Assembly: GCA_026169375.1 (NCBI GenBank)
Contig: JAPFCR010000043.1
Span: 1-64,000 of the forward strand
Length of the DNA: 64,000 nucleotides
Origin: Sporosarcina sp.
GTDB lineage: Bacteria > Bacillota > Bacilli > Bacillales_A > Planococcaceae
Direction of reading: 5' to 3'
The notes under the pieces are model-generated. The model saw only the letters and a program-made list of their open reading frames with translations, was not told the origin of the DNA and did no database searches. Shown here piece after piece: positions 27,098 to 35,894 of the stretch; the stretch's first letter is position 1; each line of letters begins with the position of its first letter. Made by a program: the position numbers and the translations under genes.

Positions 27098-27739
27098 ATG
27101 AAGAAATTATTTTATCCAATTGTAGCTACATTATTGTTATTATTAAGTGCTTGTGGTGATATTGATGAGAAAAATGATCGTGAAGTACAATCACAACAAA
27201 GTGATGAAATTGAACATGAAGAAGAAAAAGAAGTGAAAGAAGAAGAAGAAGAGAAAGAAGAGGAGAAAGAAAAAGCAATTGGAACACGATCAAATCCATT
27301 GCCTTTTGGAGACGCAATTACAGTGAAAAGAAATATCTACGACGATAGTTTTAATGGTTATGAAGCATTATTGGAATTAACGTTACTGGAAACGATTCGC
27401 GGAGAAGAAGCATGGGCAATTATTCAAAGTGAAAACCAGTTTAATGACCCTGCTGACGATGGATTTGAACATGTGCTTATAAAAGTAAAAGGGTTCTTGA
27501 AAGAGGCTGAAACAGATGATGACAGTTTATTCTTTTCGTCATTTGATTTTAAGTTCGTATCTGATGACGGGGAAGTATATGATTTTAAATCCGCAGTAAT
27601 TCCAGATGAATTGCAAAAAGAATTATATAATGGTGGAACAGGCGAAGGATATATTCACGGACAAGTGAAAAAAGGGGATGAATTCAAAGTTTCTTATAAT
27701 TCAAGTGAAGGTTCTCCTGTATTCTTTTTTGTTGAATAA
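27098..27739 (+). CDS. Predicted lipoprotein with acidic linker
   Basis: 213 aa. Signal peptide with lipobox (LLSAC, Cys about 20), then a highly repetitive Glu/Lys linker (about 40-65). The globular C-terminal half (IGTRSNPLPFGDAITV...) resembles DUF4352-type beta-sandwich lipoproteins, with an immunoglobulin-like fold and no catalytic motif. Strong gagagga site. The next lipoprotein gene starts 12 bases after its stop, so the two probably form an operon of surface proteins. Confidence 0.7.
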   Translation: MKKLFYPIVATLLLLLSACGDIDEKNDREVQSQQSDEIEHEEEKEVKEEEEEKEEEKEKAIGTRSNPLPFGDAITVKRNIYDDSFNGYEALLELTLLETIRGEEAWAIIQSENQFNDPADDGFEHVLIKVKGFLKEAETDDDSLFFSSFDFKFVSDDGEVYDFKSAVIPDELQKELYNGGTGEGYIHGQVKKGDEFKVSYNSSEGSPVFFFVE

Positions 27740-27751
27740 TAAGGAGGCGTA

Positions 27752-28363
27752 ATGAAGATGAAAAAAATGGGTACTATGATGGTTTTATTATTATTTTTAG
27801 GTGCGTGTGGATCAGACGAGCCAACTGAAGTCGAAGCAGAAGATGATGTAGTGGAAGAAAAAGGAATGGAAGTAGATAAAGGACTTCTCAATGTAGAAGT
27901 CACGATTCCTGCGATGTTTTTTGAAGATGAAGACGTCGATGAAACGATTGCAGATGCGAAAGCAAATGGTGTCAAAGATGTTAAGAAAAACGACGATGGT
28001 TCTGTAACTTATAAAATGTCAAAAGCACAACATAAAGCAATGTTAAAAGAAATCAAAGAAAGTATGGTGGACTATATAACGGAACTTGAAGAAGATGAAG
28101 ACTTTCCATCGATTTATAAAATAACTTACAATAAAAACTTCAATGAGTTTACGTTAGAAGTGAACCGAGAAGCATTTGAAAATAGCTTCGATGGTTTTGC
28201 GACATTAGGTATCGGTTTGACAGGGATGTATTATCAAGTGTTTGAAGGAACCGACGCTCAGAAAATAAAGGTTGTTATGCATTTAAAAGACAGTGACACG
28301 AACGAGGTATATCATAGCATCGTCTATCCGGATGATTTAGATGATGATGAAGACGAGTCATAA
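27752..28363 (+). CDS. Predicted lipoprotein, unknown function
   Basis: 203 aa. Short signal peptide with lipobox (FLGAC), acidic linker, then a globular domain with KNDDGSVTYKMSKAQHKAMLKE and repeated acidic patches; the tail is DDLDDDEDES. Members with this layout are scattered in Bacillales without known function. aaggagg lies four bases before ATG 27752 and ten before ATG 27758; either could be used. Second gene of a lipoprotein pair. Confidence 0.65.
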   Translation: MKMKKMGTMMVLLLFLGACGSDEPTEVEAEDDVVEEKGMEVDKGLLNVEVTIPAMFFEDEDVDETIADAKANGVKDVKKNDDGSVTYKMSKAQHKAMLKEIKESMVDYITELEEDEDFPSIYKITYNKNFNEFTLEVNREAFENSFDGFATLGIGLTGMYYQVFEGTDAQKIKVVMHLKDSDTNEVYHSIVYPDDLDDDEDES

Positions 28364-28432
28364 AATGTATAGTGTACGCACCTAAGGAAATGCTAAGAAA
28401 AATAAGCAAAACTTTAGGAGGCATACTATCTA

Positions 28433-28687
28433 ATGGCTAAAAAAGACAATCGTTCTCACCATGATAAAGGTGGGACATTGAATTTTAATCGGAAAGAACA
28501 TTCGAATAGTTTTATACAACGTCGAGATCCAAGACTAAATCAGCAAGAAATTGCAAAACAAAATTTAGCACAAAATGCGAAGGAAGGCAATCGAAATTAC
28601 GAGGAAATCCAAACACAATTGGCAGAAGCTGCTGAGGAATTTGACAGTCTGGATTTCTCTCGAGAAGACCGAAAAAAAGAGAAGTAA
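28433..28687 (+). CDS. Small charged hypothetical protein
   Basis: 84 aa, hydrophilic, rich in Asn, Gln, Lys and Glu, and predicted to be helical/disordered; not recognised. taggagg precedes the ATG by about 11 bases, and a terminator follows immediately. The base use is like that of the neighbours. No sign of signal or membrane segments. Confidence 0.55.
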   Translation: MAKKDNRSHHDKGGTLNFNRKEHSNSFIQRRDPRLNQQEIAKQNLAQNAKEGNRNYEEIQTQLAEAAEEFDSLDFSREDRKKEK

Positions 28688-28724
28688 TGGAAAGAGAGAT
28701 GCCGAGCGTGGGCGTCTCTTTTTT
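28688..28724 (+). terminator. Rho-independent terminator
   Basis: AGAGAGATGCC / GGGCGTCTCT with a TTTTTT run. Beyond it, 28725-28921 holds no gene I can support. Confidence 0.8.
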
Positions 28725-28921
28725 ATCCCGAATGTTCGGCCCGACATGATGTTGGTCACACAAGCGGTGGCATGTGATGTGATGCGCTTAGCTGGTGTTC
28801 GCCTCATCAGCGGAAATTCATCGCGGATTGAAGTTTCATTTTATTCATAAAACCTTATATTATGCACATACTTTGGATACAAATTTAACTGAAATTGTAT
28901 CGTCTATAGGAGGCTGAGATT

Positions 28922-30583
28922 TTGAGTACATTGTCGGTTTTTGCATTAGGTGGGTTAGATGAAATTGGAAAAAATATGTATGTATTGGAATACGGCAATG
29001 ATATTGTGATTATTGATTGTGGCTCCAAATTTCCAAATGAACAGACATTAGGTGTTGATTTAATTATTCAAGATGTTGCTTATTTAAAGGAAAATCAAGA
29101 GAAAATTCGCGGCATACTCGTAACACATGGGCATGAAGATCATATTGGGGGCATCCCGTACTTTTTACAGCAAATGAACGTTCCTGTTTATGCGACTCGT
29201 TTAACGCTTGGGTTAATTCAGCTGAAGTTGAAAGAACATCGATTACTAAGAACGACTGATTTGGTTTTGATCCACGAGGATTCTCATTTATCATTAGGTT
29301 CGATCGAGGTAACTTTTTTCAAAACAAATCATAGTATACCGGATTGTCTTGGGATTGTTTTGCATACAAAAGAAGGCGTAGTTGTTCATACGGGTGATTT
29401 TAAGTTTGATTTTACACCAATTAATGAGGATTATGCAGATATTCGGAAAATGGCTGAGATTGGATCAAAAGGGGTTCTACTTTTATTATCCGAAAGTACA
29501 AATGCAGAGCGACCTGGATTTAACCCTTCTGAACGTATAATTGGAGAACAAATTGAAGAAGAGTTTAAGAAAGCGAAACAAAAAATATTTATTTCTACAT
29601 TTGCGTCGAATGTGCATCGGGTCCAGCAAGTTGTCAATGCCGCAGCGAAAACAAATCGAAAATTAGTTTTACTCGGTAGAAGTATGGTAAACGTTGTATC
29701 AGTGGCGGCAGAACTAGGATACTTGATGATTCCTGAAGGGATGTTGATCGATAAAAAAGAATTACAACATCTAGAACCAGCTGAAGTTGCGGTTTTATGT
29801 ACAGGAAGTCAAGGCGAACCGATGGCGGCATTGTCACGTTTAGCGACAGGGAATTTTCGTCAAGCTGAAATACTTCCAAATGATACTGTTTTATTCGCAT
29901 CTTCTCCGATTCCGGGAAATGAAAAAAATGTCACGGAAGTCATCGATAATTTACTGCGTTTAGGAGCAAATGTCGTGTATGGCTCTGGACGTGATACAGG
30001 TTTACATGTTTCAGGACATGCTTGTCAGGAAGAATTGAAGCTGATGTTAACACTCATGAAACCAAAATACTTAATGCCCATTCATGGAGAGTTTCGAATG
30101 CTTCATAAGCATCGTATGCTTGCAGAAGCAGTTGGTGTACCGTTTGAAAATGTGTTTATTATGAAAAACGGGGACGTACTGGAAGTCGCTGACGGGGAAG
30201 CAAGACAAATCAAAAGTATTCATTCAGGTCATGTGTTTGTAGATGGATTGGGAATTGGGGATGTAGGCAGTATAGTGTTACGTGACCGGAAACTCCTTTC
30301 TGAAGAAGGCATTGTTGTCATCGTTGTAACGATTAACGAGCGGAACGGAGCACTCGTTTCGAACCCTGACATTATTTCAAGAGGGTTTGTTTATAGGCGC
30401 GATGCAGAAGCGTTAATGAATGAATTGCAGACGTTAGTGATTGATAAAGTAACTGAATTACAAAGCCCCAGTCGAAATCAAGGGAGGGTCATCCGACAAA
30501 CATTAAAGAAAACAACAGAACAATTATTATATTTGGAAACGAAAAGGAGACCGATGATTCTCCCTGTAGTGATTGAAGTTTAA
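28922..30583 (+). CDS. Ribonuclease J family exo/endoribonuclease
   Basis: 553 aa MBL/beta-CASP ribonuclease. THGHEDHIGG (complete metal motif), HTGDFKFDFTP, the beta-CASP core with SESTNAERPGF and LCTGSQGEPMAALSR, SGHACQEELKLML and the C-terminal ETKRRPMILPVVIEV are all present. It shares the HGHEDH of RNase J1, while NAERPG recalls J2. Unlike B. subtilis J2 its metal site is intact, so it should be active. It is not next to rpoY, the usual neighbour of rnjA, so which paralogue it is stays open. TTG start with aggagg eight bases upstream. Confidence 0.92.
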   Translation: MSTLSVFALGGLDEIGKNMYVLEYGNDIVIIDCGSKFPNEQTLGVDLIIQDVAYLKENQEKIRGILVTHGHEDHIGGIPYFLQQMNVPVYATRLTLGLIQLKLKEHRLLRTTDLVLIHEDSHLSLGSIEVTFFKTNHSIPDCLGIVLHTKEGVVVHTGDFKFDFTPINEDYADIRKMAEIGSKGVLLLLSESTNAERPGFNPSERIIGEQIEEEFKKAKQKIFISTFASNVHRVQQVVNAAAKTNRKLVLLGRSMVNVVSVAAELGYLMIPEGMLIDKKELQHLEPAEVAVLCTGSQGEPMAALSRLATGNFRQAEILPNDTVLFASSPIPGNEKNVTEVIDNLLRLGANVVYGSGRDTGLHVSGHACQEELKLMLTLMKPKYLMPIHGEFRMLHKHRMLAEAVGVPFENVFIMKNGDVLEVADGEARQIKSIHSGHVFVDGLGIGDVGSIVLRDRKLLSEEGIVVIVVTINERNGALVSNPDIISRGFVYRRDAEALMNELQTLVIDKVTELQSPSRNQGRVIRQTLKKTTEQLLYLETKRRPMILPVVIEV

Positions 30584-30638
30584 TAAGGACTGGTTTAAGT
30601 GTTAAAGTTAAGCAATACTGCGCAAGACTTGCAATGAA

Positions 30639-30682
30639 AAACTTTCCAGAAAATTATTTTTCATGTTCTTTCTGGAAAGTTG
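30639..30682 (-). terminator. Terminator overlapping the 3' end of the serine protease gene
   Basis: AACTTTCCAGA / TCTGGAAAGTT. On the minus strand the first arm lies inside the last codons of the protease gene and the second arm runs into TTTTTC. Confidence 0.75.
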
Positions 30683-31478
30683 TTTGTTGATGGAATGCGT
30701 CAATTGGAATGACAAGGCCTACTTTTCCGTATGTTTCTTCGTTTAAAGTTGCGAAAATAATCCCAATTACTTCTCCAGTTTCATCAAAAATAGGGCTACC
30801 GCTGTTGCCGCGATAAACGGGCGCTTGTATCATCATCACTTCGTTTTCCCAATTTGCCAATTGTTTATAACCAAGCATCGTTCCTTCATTTGCGATGCCA
30901 TTAAAGTTGAGTGGATTCCCAATAAAACGAACGGGCGCATCTGGCATGAAGTCCATTCTTTCAGCAACCGTTAAGAAAGGAAGGTTTTTCCCATTAATAT
31001 CAAGAATGGCTAAATCGATATCAGGAAATGTTTCTACAACTTTTGCAGAAAACAGTCCTTCATCGGGAAATGAGACGGTGACTTGATGGCGGTCTTCAAT
31101 CACATGGTAGTTCGTGATGATGGTTCCATCAGCCGAAATTGAGAAGCCAGTTCCTTTTCCATCTTCGGTTGTAACGACAACGACTGATTTTTTATACGTT
31201 GTAATGTCTTCATCTTGTGATAGCTTTGCAGAAGTTTTTAAAAATTCAACTGCTGGAATAGAATAAATTTCAAAAATGACAGAGAATGTGCTAAATGCCA
31301 ACACGAAAGTCATCAGCCAAAAAATCCATTTTGGAAAAGGGCGTTTTGTTTCCGCCTGTTCTTTTTCAAGTCGTGCTTTTGCTAACGCTTCTTGCTGTGC
31401 TCGGAGTACAAGTTCATTAAATTCTTCTTCAGTTAATTCTTCTGTAGGTATATCTTCAAGTTGTCTTTCTTCGTCCAA
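30654..31478 (-). CDS. Membrane-anchored trypsin-like (HtrA/S1C type) serine protease without PDZ domain
   Basis: 274 aa (282 from the alternative GTG at 31502). A Glu-rich cytoplasmic N-terminus is followed by one transmembrane helix (about 50-72) and an extracellular protease domain with TNYHVIED (His), DIDLAILDI (Asp) and VYRGNSGSPIFD (Ser), a complete triad. Bacillus HtrA-type proteases usually add a PDZ domain; this one ends right after the protease core. TTG 31478 is preferred because aaggatg lies eight bases before it, whereas the GTG has no good site. Likely an envelope quality-control enzyme. Confidence 0.85.
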   Translation of the reverse strand: MDEERQLEDIPTEELTEEEFNELVLRAQQEALAKARLEKEQAETKRPFPKWIFWLMTFVLAFSTFSVIFEIYSIPAVEFLKTSAKLSQDEDITTYKKSVVVVTTEDGKGTGFSISADGTIITNYHVIEDRHQVTVSFPDEGLFSAKVVETFPDIDLAILDINGKNLPFLTVAERMDFMPDAPVRFIGNPLNFNGIANEGTMLGYKQLANWENEVMMIQAPVYRGNSGSPIFDETGEVIGIIFATLNEETYGKVGLVIPIDAFHQQTTFQKEHEK

Positions 31479-31609
31479 TGACACCACATCCTTCGAGTCC
31501 ACTCGCTTCTATCTAATAACCTAATCATATCATTGATTTGTTAAATAGATGTGTAGAAAGGAAACTTATCAATCATTGTCGAGGGAAGACATGTAAATAT
31601 GATGTTAAA

Positions 31610-31648
31610 TAAAAAAGACAAAGCCTAACAATCGGCTTTGTCTTTTTC
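31610..31648. terminator. Terminator after the LysM-3D gene
   Basis: AAAAAAGACAAAGCC / GGCTTTGTCTTTTT with an 8-base loop; a T run on both strands. Confidence 0.9.
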
Positions 31649-31655
31649 TTGTAAA

Positions 31656-32453
31656 TTAATCTAACACTTTAATTTTAACTGATCTACGGCCCCAATTGAG
31701 CGCTTCTTGTTGTTGTTCTAGAAAAACATCGATAATATTCCCTTTAATCGCTCCGCCAATATCTCCTGCAATTGCTTCGCCGTATCCTTCAACCCATACA
31801 CGGGAACCAAGTGGAATGATTGATGGATCGACTGCGATTACTTTTTGATTTGGATTTGCGCGTAAGTCAATGCCCGTATACGTCGTTCCGGAACAACCTT
31901 CACAATATGCAGTATATGCGGTTGCAGTTACTGTCATTTCTTTGCCAGATGCGGCTGTTGGAATTTGTTCATTTTGTGTTGGCTTGGTATTCGTTTGTTC
32001 GTTTTGCACTTTCTTTTCAGGCGTAGATGAAGGTGCTGTTGATTTTGGTGAATGATTGACCGAAGCAGAAGCGACAGTCACTTTCTTTTCTCCATTAATG
32101 GTTAATTCCTCACCTGGGAAGATTAAATGATTTGCAATATTATTCCAACGTTTCAAATCTGTTAACATAATGTCATGTGTTTCAGCTATTTGAGAGAGTG
32201 TATCTCCTTTTTTCACTACATAAGCTTTACCTTTACTGCTCACTTTAATCTCTTGTCCGGGAAGAATAAGAGAGGAGTTCAATTCATTCCAAGTCATTAA
32301 CTCATCTATCGTGACATTATTTTCTAATGCAATTTCCCATAAGGTATCTCCTGTTTTCACCTGATACGTATTGGATGCTTTTATAGCTTGTCCACCGATC
32401 ATGCTGAAAATAAATACGACTGTAAATAATAAACTAATTACATACTTCTTCAT
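31656..32453 (-). CDS. LysM and 3D domain cell-wall protein (YocH-like)
   Basis: 265 aa secreted protein. Signal peptide (about 1-26), LysM 1 (about 28-72, YQVKTGDTLWEIA), LysM 2 (about 76-120, YVVKKGDTLSQIA), a Ser/Thr/Pro/Gln linker, then a 3D domain (about 170-265) with DIGGAIKGNIIDVF; the three Asp define the MltA-like lytic fold. A peptidoglycan hydrolase of the YocH type is likely. The 5' leader carries a large palindrome (32501-32542). ATG 32453 is preceded by aggaagtg at a long distance, or by atagg closer. Confidence 0.88.
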   Translation of the reverse strand: MKKYVISLLFTVVFIFSMIGGQAIKASNTYQVKTGDTLWEIALENNVTIDELMTWNELNSSLILPGQEIKVSSKGKAYVVKKGDTLSQIAETHDIMLTDLKRWNNIANHLIFPGEELTINGEKKVTVASASVNHSPKSTAPSSTPEKKVQNEQTNTKPTQNEQIPTAASGKEMTVTATAYTAYCEGCSGTTYTGIDLRANPNQKVIAVDPSIIPLGSRVWVEGYGEAIAGDIGGAIKGNIIDVFLEQQQEALNWGRRSVKIKVLD

Positions 32454-32500
32454 CCTATTTTCACTTCCTATTCATTAATAAACACAACTAAACAAACTCA

Positions 32501-32542
32501 TTAAGAGAGGAGTTACACCGGGCAATGCGTAACTCCCTCTTA
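32501..32542. repeat. 42-base near-perfect palindrome in the leader of the LysM-3D gene
   Basis: TTAAGAGAGGAGTTAC / GTAACTCCCTCTTAA around a 10-12 base loop with one mismatch. It lies 48 bases before the LysM-3D start codon. Neither flank has a T run, so it is more likely an mRNA hairpin or protein-binding site than a terminator. Confidence 0.6.
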
Positions 32543-32737
32543 AAATTAGTAGTAACCATGCCTACTCAAATCTATACAAAGAAGTGTCAATTGATAAAAT
32601 TGTAATATAGGTTATTTTGTTTAATAATTATAATAAGAAGTAATAGAGTAGGGTGAAATACTAAAAAAATGTAGAGACTTATTATAGAAGAAGCTACAAT
32701 GAAGGAAGCGTTGGAAAATTAGGAGGGTTTTAGATAG

Positions 32738-33850
32738 ATGAAAATTACAGAGATTGAAATTTTTGCGATTCGTTTACCATTACACGAACCATTTATCATT
32801 AGTTATGGGCGTTTTGATGATATGCCTTCGATTATTGTTAAGATGACAACGGATACGGGACATGTTGGTTACGGAGAAGGCGTTGCGGATGATCATGTTA
32901 CTGGCGAAAGCTGGCACAGCACCTATCATGTTATTAAACATACATTAGCACCTAAGTTAATTGGCGAAAATCCGAAGAATATCGAGCGTATTCATGAAAT
33001 GATGGATTCGGCAATTTACGGTGTACCAACAGCGAAAGCAGCGATTGATATTGCTTGTTATGATCTTATTGGGCAGGCACTAGACGTACCCGTTTATGAT
33101 TTACTTGGCGGCAGGTATCATGAAAGCTTTCCAATTACACATGTCTTAAGTATTGGTTCACCCGAAAAAATGGCAGATGAAGCAGAGGAAAGAGTAGCTA
33201 TGGGCTATCGTTCATTAAAAATGAAAGTCGGCGAACGTGTGATGGACGACGTGAAGCGGATTGAAGCTGTTCGTGCGCGTGTCGGGGAAGAGATTGCAAT
33301 TCGAGTAGATGTAAACCAAGGTTGGGAAAATAGTGCAAACACATTACAAGCACTCCGTAAACTAGAACATTGTGAACTTGATTGGATTGAACAACCAGTT
33401 GTCGCTGATGATATTGATGGCATGGTGGAGATTAAATCGAAAACACATACCCCAGTCATGATTGACGAAGGCTTACGCGGTTTCCGAGAAATGAGAGAAA
33501 TTATCGCAAAACGTGCGGCGGATAAAGTGAATATTAAACTAATGAAATGTGGCGGCATTTACCCGGCGATGAAGCTTGCGCATATGGCAGAAATGGCAGG
33601 TATTGAATGTCAAGTCGGTTCAATGGTTGAATCCTCAATTGGATCAGCTGCAGGATTTCATGTGAGCTTTGCAAAAAAAGTCATTACAAGTGTTGAATTA
33701 ACGGGTCCTTTAAAATTTAAAGAAGATGTTGGTAATCTTCAGTATGATGTACCAACGATTTGTCTCAATGAAAAACCAGGTCTTGGCCTTGATATAGACG
33801 AGCGTCAATTACAAAAACTAACAGTCTTTTCAGGGAAGGTATCTTTATGA
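32738..33850 (+). CDS. Dipeptide epimerase-like enolase superfamily enzyme
   Basis: 370 aa, mandelate racemase/muconate-lactonizing group. N-terminal capping domain (about 1-115), then a TIM barrel with LKMKVG (KxK, general base), IRVDVNQGW (metal Asp), IEQPV (Glu), MIDEGLRG (Asp) and VNIKLMKCGG (second Lys). This set and the IEQPV/IDEG spacing fit the L-Ala-D/L-Glu epimerase/dipeptide epimerase branch; exact peptide specificity is not readable. aggaggg precedes ATG 32738. Overlaps a GNAT gene by four bases. Confidence 0.85.
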   Translation: MKITEIEIFAIRLPLHEPFIISYGRFDDMPSIIVKMTTDTGHVGYGEGVADDHVTGESWHSTYHVIKHTLAPKLIGENPKNIERIHEMMDSAIYGVPTAKAAIDIACYDLIGQALDVPVYDLLGGRYHESFPITHVLSIGSPEKMADEAEERVAMGYRSLKMKVGERVMDDVKRIEAVRARVGEEIAIRVDVNQGWENSANTLQALRKLEHCELDWIEQPVVADDIDGMVEIKSKTHTPVMIDEGLRGFREMREIIAKRAADKVNIKLMKCGGIYPAMKLAHMAEMAGIECQVGSMVESSIGSAAGFHVSFAKKVITSVELTGPLKFKEDVGNLQYDVPTICLNEKPGLGLDIDERQLQKLTVFSGKVSL

Positions 33851-34533
33851 ATCGAAAGCAAGTGTTAAAAAATGGAGAAAAAATCGTTATTAAAAGACTG
33901 ACAGTTGTAGATATTGACGCGGTATTATCATTACAAGATGAAGTAATTCAATCACTTACGACCGTATCTTCTTTACAGCCTTTATCGAAAGAAGAATATG
34001 TACATATTTTAACAGGAAACGGCATGATGTTAGGTGCTTTTTCATATGATGAACTAATTGCATTTCGTGCACTGTTAATTCCGAGCGTTGACGAACCGGA
34101 GCATTTAGGAGAAGATGCAGGACTTGAACAAGAAGGATGGTCTCAAGTGATTTATTCGGAAATTTCGAATGTAAAGCCAAGTTTTCGCGGCAATGGCCTC
34201 CAAAAAATATTAGGGGAATTCATCATCGAAGAGATCGATACGAAGAAGTTTCGCTACATATGTGCGACAGTTGCACCTTTTAATATCGCCAGTTTATTAG
34301 ATAAATTTGTTCATGGTTTACAAATTATTGCGCTGAAAGAGAAATATGAAGGAAGCTTACGGTATGTTTTAGTAAGAGATTTTGAAGAACAATCGAAAGA
34401 AGCGAAAACATGTAAACTTGTCAAAATGGAGAATATAGAAGAACAACAAGCCCTTATAGAAAAAGGATGGCGCGGAGTCCATGTCGAGAAGCAAGATCAG
34501 CAATGGTTCGTTGAATATCAAAGTTTTTGGTAA
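33847..34533 (+). CDS. GNAT-like N-acetyltransferase
   Basis: 228 aa. An acetyltransferase-like core with VKPSFRGNGLQKILGEFII (acetyl-CoA binding, R/Q-x-x-G-x-G/A variant, about 114-132) and ICATVAPFNIASLLDK. The last 60 residues form a separate C-terminal extension. The substrate is unknown. The start overlaps the epimerase stop (ATGA), so the two are probably cotranscribed and coupled; together they may process a peptide or amino acid of D-configuration, which is inference. Confidence 0.7.
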   Translation: MNRKQVLKNGEKIVIKRLTVVDIDAVLSLQDEVIQSLTTVSSLQPLSKEEYVHILTGNGMMLGAFSYDELIAFRALLIPSVDEPEHLGEDAGLEQEGWSQVIYSEISNVKPSFRGNGLQKILGEFIIEEIDTKKFRYICATVAPFNIASLLDKFVHGLQIIALKEKYEGSLRYVLVRDFEEQSKEAKTCKLVKMENIEEQQALIEKGWRGVHVEKQDQQWFVEYQSFW

Positions 34534-34583
34534 TCCATTTTAAAGGGAAGTTTATACAGAGTGGTTGAAAAGGAGTGCAAAGC

Positions 34584-35222
34584 ATGCGTAATATTGAGCA
34601 CTATGAACAAGAGGAAATACAAGAAGTGAATCCGTGGAAAACAATTTGGTATTCCCCGAGAGCAGCAATTCGTTCTGTTATTGAATTTAAGCCAACGAGT
34701 TTTGCAATTATTTTAGCCGCTATTGTTGGTATGACAGAAATCTTTGATAAAGCAATTAGTGAAGAGTTAGGAGAAACAATGGCGATGCCGCTTATCTTAC
34801 TTATTGCATTAATCGGAGGCGCCATTTCTGGAGTGATTGGTTTAGTTGTGACAGCTGGACTTTCAACATTAATTGGTAAGTTATTTGGTGGCGTGGCAAG
34901 ATTTAAAGAAATGTTTATGGCAATTGGCGCAGCTTATATTCCTGCTGCATTGTCAATTGTCATTTACGTCATTGATTTACTCATTTTAGGTGAAAAGTTA
35001 TTTATCGACGTAGATATATCCGTTTTTCAAGCACTTTGGTTAGTTTTCTCTGCATTCTTAACGGTTGTATTATCCATTTGGATGTTATTTTTAACAATTA
35101 AAGCGATTGCTGTAGCGCACCGTTTTTCATTTTGGAAAGGATTATTTACGTATATTATTCCAAGTATTGCGATTTTCCTTTTATTAATCGGATTTATATT
35201 CATGATTTTTCTTTTCTTTTAA
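34584..35222 (+). CDS. Yip1-family integral membrane protein
   Basis: 212 aa. A short acidic N-terminus, WYSPRAAIRSVIEF (W.sPr..ir motif of Yip1 proteins), then five hydrophobic segments between about 40 and 210. Family members in Bacilli have no established role. aaggag precedes ATG 34584 by eight bases; a GTG at 34575 overlaps the ribosome site. Ends at an inverted repeat shared with ypsA. Confidence 0.8.
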   Translation: MRNIEHYEQEEIQEVNPWKTIWYSPRAAIRSVIEFKPTSFAIILAAIVGMTEIFDKAISEELGETMAMPLILLIALIGGAISGVIGLVVTAGLSTLIGKLFGGVARFKEMFMAIGAAYIPAALSIVIYVIDLLILGEKLFIDVDISVFQALWLVFSAFLTVVLSIWMLFLTIKAIAVAHRFSFWKGLFTYIIPSIAIFLLLIGFIFMIFLFF

Positions 35223-35223
35223 T

Positions 35224-35266
35224 ATGAAATGATCCCCGGGCTAATCACCACGGGGATCATTTCATT
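35224..35266. terminator. Inverted repeat between convergent Yip1 and ypsA genes
   Basis: ATGAAATGATCCCCG / CGGGGATCATTTCAT, 15 bp, 12-base loop; the right arm includes the ypsA stop. Only short T runs follow, but the stem is strong. Confidence 0.7.
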
Positions 35267-35819
35267 CATACCACTCTTTTAATTGTTCTTCTTCTGCGAT
35301 GAAATTTAAATCATCGGCAGTAATTGTGAGCAGTTGATAATTATTTTTCTCCATATATTGATCTACAAGTCTTTTCATGAATTTAGGAGAGCCTTCATTT
35401 TCATAATCATAAACAAGAATCATCCCATCTGAGTTGCGAATTAAGAATTTATCTTTTTCCGAGAATTGCCACGGTGCTTCATAAGGCTTCGACGTTAAAC
35501 TCACATGATAATCAGCGTGAATGATCATGGATTCATATTTTTCTTGGTTGAGTTCATTCCAGTTTTTACTTTGGTCAATAAAAGGTGTAATGACCGCATA
35601 TTTCAACTGAGGATATTCTTCTTGTAGTTCAACAATGACTTCTGTTGCCCATAGTTCGACTCCGAGTTGCCCACTGACAATCATCCACTCTAATCCTTCG
35701 GGAATCAATGCGATTAACTGACTTCTTAATGCTTTTTTTATAATGGCGATTCCTGGGTGTTTGTCGTCAAATATGCCGAGCTCATGTTGTTTGTAGCCAG
35801 TTACAACGACTCTTTTCAT
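35262..35819 (-). CDS. ypsA: YpsA (DUF1273, SLOG-fold) protein
   Basis: 185 aa. Starts MKRVVVTGYKQHELGIF and has IVSGQLGVELWATEV, a Rossmann-like SLOG nucleotide-binding pattern, with the conserved YESMIIHADYHVSLTSKPYEAPWQF stretch. YpsA influences cell division and oxidative-stress survival in B. subtilis. In that species it neighbours gpsB, which is not found next to it here. ATG 35819 has an excellent aggagg eight bases upstream. A terminator and a 6S RNA gene lie directly upstream. Confidence 0.9.
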   Translation of the reverse strand: MKRVVVTGYKQHELGIFDDKHPGIAIIKKALRSQLIALIPEGLEWMIVSGQLGVELWATEVIVELQEEYPQLKYAVITPFIDQSKNWNELNQEKYESMIIHADYHVSLTSKPYEAPWQFSEKDKFLIRNSDGMILVYDYENEGSPKFMKRLVDQYMEKNNYQLLTITADDLNFIAEEEQLKEWYE

Positions 35820-35853
35820 CGAGAATTCCTCCTGAGTTTTAATTGAAAGAAAT

Positions 35854-35884
35854 AAAAAAGTCAGCTTCCTAAGGAAACTGACTG
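35854..35884 (-). terminator. Terminator of the 6S RNA transcript
   Basis: Minus strand: AGTCAGTTTCC / GGAAGCTGACT with a 4-base loop, then TTTTTT. Confidence 0.85.
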
Positions 35885-35894
35885 AATAGACTAT

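Noticed and set aside
27181-27280. Purine-rich GAAGAA stretch as a tandem repeat element
   Set aside because: It is the Glu/Lys linker coding sequence of a lipoprotein, irregular and in frame; not a separate repeat.
28575-28850. 91-codon frame overlapping the small protein gene at 28433 and its terminator
   Set aside because: It reads through a clear terminator, lacks a ribosome site and overlaps a better supported gene.
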